From: Natrialbaceae archaeon Tc-Br11_E2g14
GTDB lineage: Archaea > Halobacteriota > Halobacteria > Halobacteriales > Natrialbaceae
DNA: 32,672 bases
Direction: 5' to 3'
Assembly: GCA_001564275.1 (NCBI GenBank)
Contig: LKND01000033.1
Location: 1-32,672, forward strand
The notes under the pieces are model-generated. The model did no database searches and was not told where the DNA came from. It was given only the letters and a program-made list of their open reading frames with translations. Shown in pieces: positions 24,423 through 32,664 of this stretch; the first letter of the stretch is position 1; each line of letters begins with the position of its first letter. A program made the translations under genes and the position numbers.

Positions 24423-24743
24423 TCAGGCCGATTTCGTCTTCGGATCCGCACCGACTGGATGGTACTCCCAGAGACCGCCCTCGCGCATCGCGTCCCCGAC
24501 GGCCTTGTGGAGGTCGACGATCGTCTCGAAGGAGTCCGGCTCGACGTACTCGAAGATCTCTCGCAGGGCGACGACCGACTGGTGGTTGATCCGGATCGGG
24601 TCGTCGCCGTACTCCGCCACGAACGCCTCTCGGTCGAGGGGGAAGTCCTCGTCCTCGTCGACCTTCTTCGCGATGACCGCCATGTCGAACTTCCGCATCC
24701 CCTCGCTGCCCTCCTCACCGTCGGGATCGTGTGGCCAGTCCAT
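24423..24743 (-). CDS. Small conserved haloarchaeal protein (DUF5785-like)
   Basis: The 106-residue acidic protein begins MDWPHDPDGEEGSEGMRKFD and contains VIAKKVDEDEDFPLDREAFV (about 23-42), DPIRINHQSVVALREIFEYV and HKAVGDAMREGGLWEYHP near the C-terminus. This pattern matches a conserved haloarchaeal family that I recall as DUF5785; the assignment is from memory. It is predicted to be mostly helical and cytoplasmic, without cysteines or membrane segments. The gene follows the DUF5779-like gene by 70 nt on the same strand, with a TATA-like CCTTTTGCC about 25 nt ahead of ATG 24743, so it may be transcribed on its own. Function unknown. Confidence 0.8.
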   Translation of the reverse strand: MDWPHDPDGEEGSEGMRKFDMAVIAKKVDEDEDFPLDREAFVAEYGDDPIRINHQSVVALREIFEYVEPDSFETIVDLHKAVGDAMREGGLWEYHPVGADPKTKSA

Positions 24744-24813
24744 ACGGTTTGATCTGGGCGGCGGTGGCAAAAGGGTTACCCTTGGACCGGTGCCTCGACG
24801 ATTTCGGCGTGGT

Positions 24814-25116
24814 TCACAACCGACTACTGTCGACTTCGATACCTGGTGGGGAGACGATCAAGAACCCCCGGAAGTGGATCAAGCTTCCACCCGCCTCCTT
24901 GACATCACGGGCGAAGCCCGCGGCCAGTTCGTTCACGTTGCCGTCGACGTTCAAGACGAGGACGTTCCCCGCCTCGATGGACTCGATCCACGTCTCCGGT
25001 GGCTTCGAGCCGTCGAGGATGTCGAGTACGATGGCTCCCTCGAACCCCGAACCCGAAGACTCCTCCTCGTCGATGTGTTCCTCGACAGCCTGTAAATCGA
25101 GGTCGAAATCGCTCAT
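24814..25116 (-). CDS. Small conserved haloarchaeal protein (DUF5779-like, SepF-like look)
   Basis: The 100-residue protein has an acidic, flexible N-terminus (1-25), then an alpha/beta stretch: FEGAIVLDILDGSKPPETWI (25-44), ESIEAGNVLVLNVDGNVNEL (45-64), ARDVKEAGGSLIHFRGFLIV (69-88) and SPPGIEVDSS. I recall this as DUF5779. The order of elements (a strand, GNVLVLNV, a helix, then GFLIVSPPGIEV) resembles the core of SepF, the FtsZ anchor used in archaeal cell division, but the N-terminal membrane-targeting helix of SepF is missing. The start is ATG 25116. It diverges from the M14-like gene with 146 nt between. Function is not established. Confidence 0.75.
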   Translation of the reverse strand: MSDFDLDLQAVEEHIDEEESSGSGFEGAIVLDILDGSKPPETWIESIEAGNVLVLNVDGNVNELAAGFARDVKEAGGSLIHFRGFLIVSPPGIEVDSSRL

Positions 25117-25262
25117 GGACGATGGCTCACACCCGGACAGCAAAAGCGTTCCCCACCGGTTCCAGCTCGAGGGCCGGGCGAGCCCCGTCGATCTATCAGT
25201 CGGTCGAGCAGCCAAATTCGAGAGTCGGCAGCTTTTTCGATCACCGCCCGTCCACCCGTCAC

Positions 25263-26351
25263 ATGGACGATACCGACTCCCAGGCCGTCGCCGTTGGCAC
25301 CGCACGGGCAACTCCTGGCACCTGCGACACCGGCTTCCTCGAGGTCACCGACCTTCCAACGGGTGGTCCCGAACGCATCCCGATCGTCGTCGCTCGAGGC
25401 GACCGCGAGGGTCCAACACTGTGGGTCACGGGCGGGATTCACGGCAACGAGATGACCGGCGTCGCGACCGCCCAGGACGTCCTCGCCGACGGGGTCCCAG
25501 CGGGGCTCCGCGGAACGGTCGTCTGTGCCCCGATGTGCAATCCAGCGGGAATCCGACGTGGCGTTCGAACCTCGTACTACCACGACGACGACCCGAATCG
25601 GTTTTTCCCGGCGAGCGACGCCGGGGATACGACGGGGACCAGGGTTCAGGAGCGGATCGACGAACGGGTGTACGACGCCATCGTCGACTCGGCGGATGCG
25701 TTGCTCGACCTCCACACCGCCCAGGTTGGCTCGGTGCCGTTCGTCATCCGGGATCGCGTGCTCTACGGTGAGCGGCGTGAGCAGGCGGCCGCAACCGCTC
25801 TCGCCGAGGAGCTGGCGGCACTTACTGGAGCACTCGGGATCCCCGTCGTCACGGAGTACCCCGCCGAGGAGTACGCCGATCGGAACCTCCATCGGTCGAC
25901 CGCGGGTGCGGTCCTGAACGAGGCCGGCATTCCAGCCCTGACGCTCGAGCTGGGTGGCCACGACACGATCGACGAGGGGGTTCGGGCCGCCGGACTGGCT
26001 GGGGTCTATCGGGCGATGGTCCACCTCGAGATGCTCTCAGGCGTGCCCACGAGGATCGCGGATGCGGACCCCGGGTTCGAATCACCCGTGGACTACGAGG
26101 TTCGCCGATTCGTGGGTCCCCGAGCCCCGGTAGCGGGCTTTTGTCGACCGGCGATCGAGCCGGGTGTTCCCTTCGAGTCGGGCCGCGAGATCGCGAGGGT
26201 GGTCTCGCCCCACGGAGACGCCCAGGCTGGGCTCGAGGCGCCCCACGACGGGTACGTCCTTGGATGGCGATCGCCGGTGACGTACGAGAACGATGCGGTG
26301 GCGAGCCTGGCGGTTCGCGACGAGGGGCCGATGGTGGCACCGCGTGACTGA
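25263..26351 (+). CDS. M14-like zinc deacylase (succinylglutamate desuccinylase/aspartoacylase family)
   Basis: The 362-residue protein has the zinc ligands His60 and Glu63 in GGIHGNEMTG and His151 in LDLHTA, the substrate-binding NPAGIRRGVR and DPNRFFPA segments (about 93-116), and the probable catalytic Glu229 in LTLELGG. The C-terminal third (about 275-362) is a beta-rich domain ending in RSPVTYENDAVASLAV, as in this family. Members remove acyl groups from N-acyl amino acids or related small molecules. The true substrate cannot be read here. ATG 25263 is chosen because the motifs then start at the usual distance. Frame upstream of it is antisense to the DUF5779-like gene. Confidence 0.9.
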   Translation: MDDTDSQAVAVGTARATPGTCDTGFLEVTDLPTGGPERIPIVVARGDREGPTLWVTGGIHGNEMTGVATAQDVLADGVPAGLRGTVVCAPMCNPAGIRRGVRTSYYHDDDPNRFFPASDAGDTTGTRVQERIDERVYDAIVDSADALLDLHTAQVGSVPFVIRDRVLYGERREQAAATALAEELAALTGALGIPVVTEYPAEEYADRNLHRSTAGAVLNEAGIPALTLELGGHDTIDEGVRAAGLAGVYRAMVHLEMLSGVPTRIADADPGFESPVDYEVRRFVGPRAPVAGFCRPAIEPGVPFESGREIARVVSPHGDAQAGLEAPHDGYVLGWRSPVTYENDAVASLAVRDEGPMVAPRD

Positions 26352-26376
26352 GCTGGCCCCGTCACCGAAACGACAC

Positions 26377-26384
26377 GCTTAAAC
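26377..26384 (+). promoter_or_regulatory. TATA box of tRNA-Pro
   Basis: GCTTAAAC lies 26-33 nt upstream of the tRNA 5' end, with a BRE-like CGAAACGAC just before it. This is the normal spacing for an archaeal tRNA promoter. Confidence 0.6.
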
Positions 26385-26409
26385 GCCGGACGCTCGTCGT
26401 TTGGATCAT

Positions 26410-26480
26410 GGGACCGTGGGGTAGTGGTATCCTCTGCGGATGGGGTCCGTAGGACTCGAGTTCGACTCTCGGCGGTCCCA
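26410..26480 (+). tRNA. tRNA-Pro (anticodon GGG)
   Basis: The acceptor arm GGGACCG (26410-26416) pairs with CGGTCCC (26473-26479), discriminator A 26480. The anticodon stem TGCGG/CCGTA encloses ATGGGGT, giving anticodon GGG (codon CCC). The T-arm is TCGAG-TTCGACT-CTCGG with one G-T pair. CCA is not encoded and there is no intron. Confidence 0.92.
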
Positions 26481-26681
26481 CTCTAAATTTACTGTATCTG
26501 CATCTACAAGCAACTGCGCCCGGTGAGCCTGCCCTAAACGGCATTCGAGGTGAGCCGCATGTCTGCTGAGCCGAGATCGAGCATGCAAGTCCTAGCCCAC
26601 GAGCGACCCAGGGGAGCGAGTCGGAACGTCTTGCAGCTGCTGGACTCACGGCGGTCCTCCGTCGTCACCCCGGTAAATCAA

Positions 26682-27698
26682 TCACTTCCGGTTTCGATAC
26701 CGATCGATAACCAGGTCGAGGCCGAAGGCCCCCGAGGTGACAGTGTAGTGGGTCTCGAGGCGGGGATTGAATTTCGCCTTGTACCGATTGATGCTCGGCA
26801 CGCCGGCCCCCACGAGGTCGTACCCCTCGAGGCCGGCCTCGAGACCGTCGCGCATGACCTGCCAGTCGAGGAGGTCGTTGACGGCGAGGTCGAGGTCGCG
26901 GTCGACTTTGACGCCGCCTTGCCATCGATAGCGGGTGGTATCCGACTCGGCAACGAGGATCCCCCCCTGAAAGTCGCCATCGACGCGACAGACGTAGGGT
27001 CTGATCGCACCCTCGGGCAGGCGTTCGTACAGCGACCGCACGAAATCCGTCGACAGCTGGAACGAACGGTCCTGACTGGCGTATCGCGCCCGGACCTGGT
27101 CGATGATCCGATCGATATCGTCGATCCCTCCCTCCGTGACGGTGTACTCGCCGTCGAAATCAGCGGCCTTCCGAATGTTGCGCCGGGCATCACTGCTAAA
27201 GCGGCCCAGCAACTCCTCGGGGGTCCCCTCGAGGTCAACGACGTAGGTGTGTTCTGGTTCGGCCTGGTAACCCTGCCAGATGAACGGCCGGATATCGTCG
27301 ATCGTCACCGCATCGAACTTCGTGTACTTCGGAGCGAGTTCGGCCTCGAGCCACTCGAGGGTCGCCTCGATGAAGTCGTTGGTTCGCCGGTCGGCTTTTC
27401 GTTGTTTGAGCCTCTCGACGTTACAGAGGACTGGCCCGAGGTAGGAAACCCAGGAGTACGGTGCGGGTGAGAACGCAGCTGTCAGTGGGCCTTTCCTGTA
27501 CTCGAAGACCGGAAAGAGGCCGACGGTCTCCTGGCCTTTGTGCCCCGCCAGGAGGTGGGGCGTGGTGTCGGTATCGTCGGCCTGGAGCGAGAGGGCTTCC
27601 GCCCGGTAGAACGGATGGGCTCGAGCGGCGCGTTCAACGTCGCGGTTCCAGGTGTCGGCGTCCTCGACTGGATCGAGGCGACTGATGTCGATGCTCAT
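26682..27698 (-). CDS. FemAB-like GNAT-fold acyltransferase
   Basis: The 338-residue protein shows the double-GNAT layout of the FemAB/GNAT_6 family. The first half has WNRDVERAARAHPFY (about 17-31) and a hydrophobic core SPAPYSWVSYLGP (about 77-89). The second half has EELLGRFSSDARRNIRKA (about 161-178), typical of this family, and GGILVAESDTTRYRWQGGV (about 246-264). Bacterial relatives attach amino acids to peptidoglycan, and others lie in exopolysaccharide or surface-protein clusters. Archaea here have no murein, so the acceptor must be another surface polymer or lipid (inference). Its ATG overlaps the stop of the upstream phosphatase-like gene by 4 nt (ATGA), so the two are cotranslated. 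Confidence 0.85.
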   Translation of the reverse strand: MSIDISRLDPVEDADTWNRDVERAARAHPFYRAEALSLQADDTDTTPHLLAGHKGQETVGLFPVFEYRKGPLTAAFSPAPYSWVSYLGPVLCNVERLKQRKADRRTNDFIEATLEWLEAELAPKYTKFDAVTIDDIRPFIWQGYQAEPEHTYVVDLEGTPEELLGRFSSDARRNIRKAADFDGEYTVTEGGIDDIDRIIDQVRARYASQDRSFQLSTDFVRSLYERLPEGAIRPYVCRVDGDFQGGILVAESDTTRYRWQGGVKVDRDLDLAVNDLLDWQVMRDGLEAGLEGYDLVGAGVPSINRYKAKFNPRLETHYTVTSGAFGLDLVIDRYRNRK

Positions 27699-29335
27699 GA
27701 GAGATACCCCAGGTCACGCAGTCGGTCCTCTGCCGTCTCGGTGCTGGTGGCCGTGATCGGTTCGGGTTCGTAGTCGGGATACGACTGGCGCTCACTCGGG
27801 TCGACGATCGGGAGGACCGAGCCGTCCATTTTCGTGTCGATCGGCACGTCGAAGAACGAACAGATCGTCGGCGCGATATCGAAGATGCTGGCGTCTGTCA
27901 GTGAGACTGACTCGTCGAAATCCTCCCCGGCCGCCGCCACGACACCCGTTCGTTTGTGGTTCCAGGGCTCCCACGGCTCGGCGAACTGGTCACCCTCGAG
28001 GCCTTCGACGATGGCGTTGTCGAAGTCGGCGGGAACGGTGACGATATCCGGCGCGTCCTCGAGTGCTGGGCCATCGAACACCGCCTCCCGGGGCTCGACG
28101 GCCTCGAACATCGGGTCTCCGTCGGGTGTTCGGACGGCCCTGAGGTCGTCGATCAACGCCGCGCGGAAGTCGTCGTACGAATCGGCCCCAACCTGCCCGT
28201 TCGGTTCCCGGCCATCGAGGTTGATCCGGATGCCGAGTTCGCTCTTCGAGCGGAGGTAGGCGTTCGAGTTGGGGAAATCGACCTGTTCACTGGCCGCGCG
28301 GGCGACGTCGTTGGGCACGCGTTTGCCGATGGCCTCTTTCAGGCCGACGTACTCGAGGGTGCTGGCCACACGCTGGGTCGTCACCCCGAAACGGGCCGCG
28401 ACGTTCATCAGCCGTTCGAAGGCGCTGACGTCGTGATTGCCGGCTGTTTCACCCTCGAGCAGCTGGTTTTGCCAGGCGCGTGACCAGGTCGGCATCCCTT
28501 CGCCGCCGCTCTTCGTGACGACGTCGCCCCGTTCCCGGAGGAACTCGTTGACCCGGAACTCCCAGCCCTCGACGGGGCCGATACCGTGGTCGCTGACGAT
28601 GAGCACGTTTTCGGGATCGAACTCCCGAATCGTGTCGGTAATCTCGGCATCGACGGCTCGATAGACGGCTTCGATGGCCCGTTTGTCGCCCGGGCGCTCG
28701 TGAAAGACCGAATCAGTCCCTTGGAACTGCACGAATCCAAAATCCGGCTCGAATCGCTCGAGCAGGTATCTAAACGCGCGGCCACGGCAGGCGATCGTGC
28801 GCTCGTAACTGGCGATGGACTCGTTGGGTTCATCGCCGCTCTGTGGGTAAATGCGATACTCGCCACACGCGTCCTCGACCTCCTCGAGGATTCCCTGCGG
28901 GTGACACGGCGGCGATTCGGGGGCGGTCATTCCCGGAATCAGCGCGCCGTCGAAGGATCGGGGTGGGTGGGTGACGGGTACGTTGACGACGACACTCGAG
29001 AGGCCCGACTCACTGAGGAGTTCCCAGACGGGGCGCGCGCGGACGTGCGTTGCGTTGACGACGTCCCAGTCGTAGCCGTCGAAACTGAGGAAATCGTAGA
29101 CGCCGTGTTTCCCCGGATTCTGGCCCGTATACATCGATGGCCAGGCGCTCGCCGTCCAGGGTGGGAGTTGTGACTCGAGTGGCCCGTCAGCCCCGGTTGC
29201 AAAGAGCCGCTCGAGCGTCGGCGTGATCCCGTCTTCGAAGAGTGGATTGAGGATGGGATAACAGCCTGCATCGAGCCCGATAACGAGGAGTGTGGGGCGG
29301 TCCGTCGAGGACGAACCTGCACCGTCGGTATCCAT
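27695..29335 (-). CDS. Alkaline-phosphatase-superfamily hydrolase (type I phosphodiesterase/sulfatase-like)
   Basis: The 546-residue protein is a metal-dependent AlkP-superfamily member. The first metal ligand is Asp22 (VIGLDAG). The nucleophile lies in PPWTASAWPSMYTG (58-71, Thr61 or Ser63), followed by NPGKHGVYDF. The second metal site has GTDSVFH and VSDHGIGP, and a late His lies in GNHDVSAFE or PWNHKRTGV. There is no signal peptide, so it is cytoplasmic or works on exported groups at the inner membrane face. Relatives hydrolyse phosphodiesters or transfer phospho groups onto surface glycans. ATG 29335 is supported by a TATA-like CATAACAA about 26 nt upstream. It is the first gene of an operon with the FemAB-like gene. 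Confidence 0.88.
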   Translation of the reverse strand: MDTDGAGSSSTDRPTLLVIGLDAGCYPILNPLFEDGITPTLERLFATGADGPLESQLPPWTASAWPSMYTGQNPGKHGVYDFLSFDGYDWDVVNATHVRARPVWELLSESGLSSVVVNVPVTHPPRSFDGALIPGMTAPESPPCHPQGILEEVEDACGEYRIYPQSGDEPNESIASYERTIACRGRAFRYLLERFEPDFGFVQFQGTDSVFHERPGDKRAIEAVYRAVDAEITDTIREFDPENVLIVSDHGIGPVEGWEFRVNEFLRERGDVVTKSGGEGMPTWSRAWQNQLLEGETAGNHDVSAFERLMNVAARFGVTTQRVASTLEYVGLKEAIGKRVPNDVARAASEQVDFPNSNAYLRSKSELGIRINLDGREPNGQVGADSYDDFRAALIDDLRAVRTPDGDPMFEAVEPREAVFDGPALEDAPDIVTVPADFDNAIVEGLEGDQFAEPWEPWNHKRTGVVAAAGEDFDESVSLTDASIFDIAPTICSFFDVPIDTKMDGSVLPIVDPSERQSYPDYEPEPITATSTETAEDRLRDLGYLS

Positions 29336-29643
29336 GTGTTCCAGTTCGACATCGGCGGCTTTGTTATGCGAGGGCTTGGTGCTGTAGGGCGGGCGTATCG
29401 CCCGATAGGGGAACCCATTGGATCCTGCCCCTGGGGCTGTAGGCTGATCTTGATCTGTCGAGGTGTACGATATCCTGTCCATCACTAAGGTCGACCGCGT
29501 GTGTCTGTCAGACGAATGTATACGTGGGAACGGGGTGTTCGTCCTCGAGAGCGCTCGACGGCCAGCGCAGTAGCCCGGCAGGGAGTGACGTGGCTCGGTC
29601 ACAGGTTGGCCGAACGGGCTCGACATAATCAGCGGAGGCTGCG
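29336..29643. other. 308-nt divergent intergenic region
   Basis: This gap separates the phosphatase-like gene and the DegT-type gene, which point away from each other. It contains the leftward TATA-like element (29361-29368) and, on the right, GCGGAGG (29632-29638), a ribosome-binding site for the DegT-type gene. I see no further gene or repeat. Confidence 0.6.
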
Positions 29644-30804
29644 ATGGCACGGATGATCGGGACTCGACCCTCGCTCGTTCACTGGTCGGCCCCGGCCTCG
29701 AAACCAACCGATATCGAGGCCCTGTTCACCGAACACAGCGACTGGCACACCTACTACGGCTCCGGTAAAGCGGCCCTTCGTGACGCCTTGCGTCTGGCGC
29801 TCGAGTCCAGCGCCAACACGGCAGGTGGCAACGTCCTGTTGCCGTCGTATCTCCCGGATGCCGTCCTCGAACCGGTCCGTGACTGTGGGCTCGAGGTACG
29901 ACAGTATGCGATCACTGAGGCGCTCGAACCCGATCTGACCGATCTCGAGACACGTGTCGATAGCCAAACCGTTGCGCTGGTGTCGGTGAACTACTTCGGG
30001 TTTCCACAGGGGGCGTTCGAGGACCTCGAGTGCCTCGCCGAGCGATACAACTGTGTGCATATCGAGGACAACGCACACGGTGGGCTGAGTTTCGTCGACG
30101 GGCAGTTACTCGGTACCCGTGGGGCGATTGGCTTCTCGAGCCTCTGGAAACTACTGCCGATCCCCGATGGGGCGGTGTTGTTTCTCAACGAACCGAGGCT
30201 CGTCGACGCTTATCGCCCGTCTTCTCTCGCGGGGACCAATGGACACCTACAGACAGCCGACGTGCAGTTCGTGTGCCGGTCGCTGCTGGCTGACGTCCTC
30301 GAGTCGAATCAGACCCTCAAACACTCGATTCACTCGTTGGTCACGGAGAACGGACTGACGGCGGCCACCTCACCGCCCGAACAGCGCTATGAGGCCGCGA
30401 AAACACGCATGTCCTGGCTCTCAGCCTACGTCGTCGGCGAGGCCGATCCGGTCACGATCACTGACAAGCGACGCGAGAACTACCGCGCCTGGGTGTCGGT
30501 GTTCGAGAACTGTCCAACGACGACCCCGCTTTTCGACAGCCTCCCACGAGGTGTCTGTCCGCAGGTCTGTCCCGTTCGGACGACCGATCCCGACCGACTC
30601 CAGCGGGCCCTCGAGCGCTACGGCGTCGGTGGCAGCCATACCTGGCCTCGCCTTCCCGACACTGTCGACGGAAATACGGCGTACGAAACCGCAAATCGCC
30701 TCTCGAGGGACGTTATCGCCCTGCCCGTCCATCAACACATCGCCGCCGAGACGATCGTCGACATCGGACTGGATCTGGCCCCGACGCTCGAGCGACTCGG
30801 CTGA
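29644..30804 (+). CDS. DegT/DnrJ/EryC1-type PLP-dependent enzyme
   Basis: The 386-residue protein has the fold pattern of DegT/EryC1 sugar aminotransferases: TYYGSGKAALRDALRLAL (36-53) for the phosphate cup, LLPSYLPDAVLEPV (65-78), Asp142 in HIEDNAHG for the PLP ring nitrogen, and Lys169 in GFSSLWKLLPIPDGAVLFL for the Schiff base. Most family members aminate keto-sugars for surface glycans or antibiotics. The segment after the lysine (LLPIPDG) differs from the usual glycine-rich motif, so it may be a divergent subgroup or use a non-sugar substrate. A GGAGG sits 6 nt before ATG 29644. It diverges from the phosphatase/FemAB operon. Confidence 0.82.
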   Translation: MARMIGTRPSLVHWSAPASKPTDIEALFTEHSDWHTYYGSGKAALRDALRLALESSANTAGGNVLLPSYLPDAVLEPVRDCGLEVRQYAITEALEPDLTDLETRVDSQTVALVSVNYFGFPQGAFEDLECLAERYNCVHIEDNAHGGLSFVDGQLLGTRGAIGFSSLWKLLPIPDGAVLFLNEPRLVDAYRPSSLAGTNGHLQTADVQFVCRSLLADVLESNQTLKHSIHSLVTENGLTAATSPPEQRYEAAKTRMSWLSAYVVGEADPVTITDKRRENYRAWVSVFENCPTTTPLFDSLPRGVCPQVCPVRTTDPDRLQRALERYGVGGSHTWPRLPDTVDGNTAYETANRLSRDVIALPVHQHIAAETIVDIGLDLAPTLERLG

Positions 30805-30852
30805 CCTGGGTCGATTTGTTATCCACGTACCGCACCTGTCCACTCGGGCCGC

Positions 30853-32103
30853 CTACTCCGCGGTCCCCAATTCAACGAGTGCCCGCGTGAGTACACTCGC
30901 GGCTGTCGCACAGTCTTCCCACGCGGTCCACTCGAGCGGGTTGTGTGAAATGCCGTCTCGCGACGGGGCAAAGAGCATCCCGGCGTCGGTCACGCGTGAG
31001 ACGTGCATGGCATCGTGGGCGGCCCCGGAGTGGAGGGGCAGTGACTCGACGGCAGCCCCAGCGAGTGCGGCCTGACACCGCTCGCTCATCGGAGCCGGAT
31101 CGACGACCGTGTGGCGGTCGAACCTGGCGTCGATCCCACGCCTGTCGGCGATGTCCTCGAGGCTGGCTTCGGCCTCCTCGAGTAAGCCATACATCGCCTC
31201 ACGGTCGACGGCACGGATGTCGAGGCCAAGCTCGACCGCACCCGGAATCACGTTGGTCGCGTTCGGCGAGACGACACACTGGCCGACTGTCGCTACTGCC
31301 GTCTCGTCCTCCCCTTCGGCCCACTGCTGTCCGCTCTCCTCGACGGCCAGGACAAACTCGCTGGCGGCCGTGAGAGCATCTCGCCGTTCGGCCATCGACG
31401 TCGCCCCGGCGTGATTTGCCTCACCGACGAGGGTGACAGCCGAGTGGCTAATCCCCGTGACAGCGGTGACGATTCCGATGGGGACCCCGGTCGCCTCGAG
31501 CGTGGTATCCTGTTCGATGTGGAGTTCGAGATACGCCTCCCACTCGCTGCAATCGAGACGCCCGTCGCCACGGTAGCCCATCGACTCGAGGGCCGCCTCG
31601 AGGGTGGTGCCCTCGTGGGTCAGTGCCAGCGCATCCGCGACTGAACGCTGGCCCGTGGCGACGCTCGAGCCGAGGAGGCCGCCGCCAAACCTCGTGCCTT
31701 CCTCTTCGGTGAACGAGACGACCGTGAGTGGTCGATCCACTTCGTGATCGGATTCCTGGATGGTGCGCACAGCCTCGAGTGCGGCGTAGACACCGAGTGG
31801 GCCATCGAAGATGCCGCCCTCGGGAACGGAATCGAGGTGACTGCCGGCGGCGACTGGGGCCGCATCCGGGTCAGCCGACGGTGGCGTCCACGTCCCGGTA
31901 ATGTTTCCCACCGCGTCGACCTCGACAGTGAGGCCAGCGTCCTCGAGTCTGGAACAGAGGTACGTACGGGCTCGTTCGTTAGCGTTGGAGCCGGTGAGCA
32001 CCGTCCGGCCACGGGCGTCCGGGTTCTCGGTCTCGATCGCTCCGAACTCGGCGTTGGTCTCGAGGTCGGCGCGGAGACGGTCAGCATCGACGAGGAGAGT
32101 CAT
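30853..32103 (-). CDS. M20-family amidohydrolase (N-carbamoyl amino acid / allantoate type)
   Basis: The 416-residue protein is a zinc-dependent hydrolase of the hydantoinase/carbamoylase group. Metal ligands are His89 and Asp91 in GSHLDSVPEGG, Asp100 in FDGPLGV, Glu134 and Glu135 in FTEEEGTRF, His in LELHIEQ (about 215-221) and His in SGAAHDAMH (about 375-383). The lid domain holds ISHSAVTLVGEANHAGA (about 238-254). Substrates in this family include N-carbamoyl-beta-alanine, N-carbamoyl amino acids and allantoate. The neighbour, cytidine deaminase, is divergent with 168 nt between, which favours a role in pyrimidine breakdown (inference). ATG 32103 gives the usual N-terminus. Confidence 0.92.
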   Translation of the reverse strand: MTLLVDADRLRADLETNAEFGAIETENPDARGRTVLTGSNANERARTYLCSRLEDAGLTVEVDAVGNITGTWTPPSADPDAAPVAAGSHLDSVPEGGIFDGPLGVYAALEAVRTIQESDHEVDRPLTVVSFTEEEGTRFGGGLLGSSVATGQRSVADALALTHEGTTLEAALESMGYRGDGRLDCSEWEAYLELHIEQDTTLEATGVPIGIVTAVTGISHSAVTLVGEANHAGATSMAERRDALTAASEFVLAVEESGQQWAEGEDETAVATVGQCVVSPNATNVIPGAVELGLDIRAVDREAMYGLLEEAEASLEDIADRRGIDARFDRHTVVDPAPMSERCQAALAGAAVESLPLHSGAAHDAMHVSRVTDAGMLFAPSRDGISHNPLEWTAWEDCATAASVLTRALVELGTAE

Positions 32104-32271
32104 ACGTCCGGCTTCGGCAGGCACGGTGATGGGTGTTCGGTCTCCGGTCGTGGCAGCTTCATCCCCTGACGGAACGAGAACCGCCCCCACTTCGCACCGT
32201 CGAGAGGCACGTTTTTGATTCGGAATAGCTGGTGTCAATAGACCCTTGGCGGAGCCCACGAAACACATCGC

Positions 32272-32664
32272 ATGGACGACCTCATCCGCGACGCTCGCAA
32301 GATCCAGTCGGCCGCCCACGTCCCCTACTCCGAGTACCGCGTCGGTGCGGCCCTCGAGACCGCCGACGGGACCGTTTACGTGGGCTGTAACCTCGAGAAC
32401 GCGAACTACAGCAATAGCCTCCACGCCGAGGAAGTCGCCATCGCCGAGGCGGTCAAAAACGGCCACCACGAGTTTACCCGACTCGCCGTCAGCTCCGACC
32501 GACGGGACGGCGTCACCCCCTGTGGAATGTGCCGGCAGACGCTGGCTGAGTTCGCCGACGACGACCTCGAGGTCATCTGTGACGAAGGCCCCGAGGAACC
32601 CCCGAGTACGTACACCCTCGGCGAACTGCTGCCGAAGACGATCACCGAGGAGATGCTCGAGTAG
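32272..32664 (+). CDS. cdd: Cytidine deaminase
   Basis: The 130-residue enzyme deaminates cytidine and deoxycytidine to uridine forms in pyrimidine salvage. Zinc and catalytic residues are intact: Cys84 and Cys87 (TPCGMCRQ) with the third ligand near Cys39 or His51, and the proton-shuttling Glu53 in HAEEVAIAEA. In this family the motif is commonly CAEE; here it is HAEE, a variant to note. VPYSEYRVGAALET (17-30) and GCNLENANYSNSLHAEE (38-54) are standard. Length fits homotetrameric bacterial-type Cdd. The divergent neighbour is the M20 amidohydrolase. The gene ends 8 nt before the window edge. Confidence 0.95.
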   Translation: MDDLIRDARKIQSAAHVPYSEYRVGAALETADGTVYVGCNLENANYSNSLHAEEVAIAEAVKNGHHEFTRLAVSSDRRDGVTPCGMCRQTLAEFADDDLEVICDEGPEEPPSTYTLGELLPKTITEEMLE

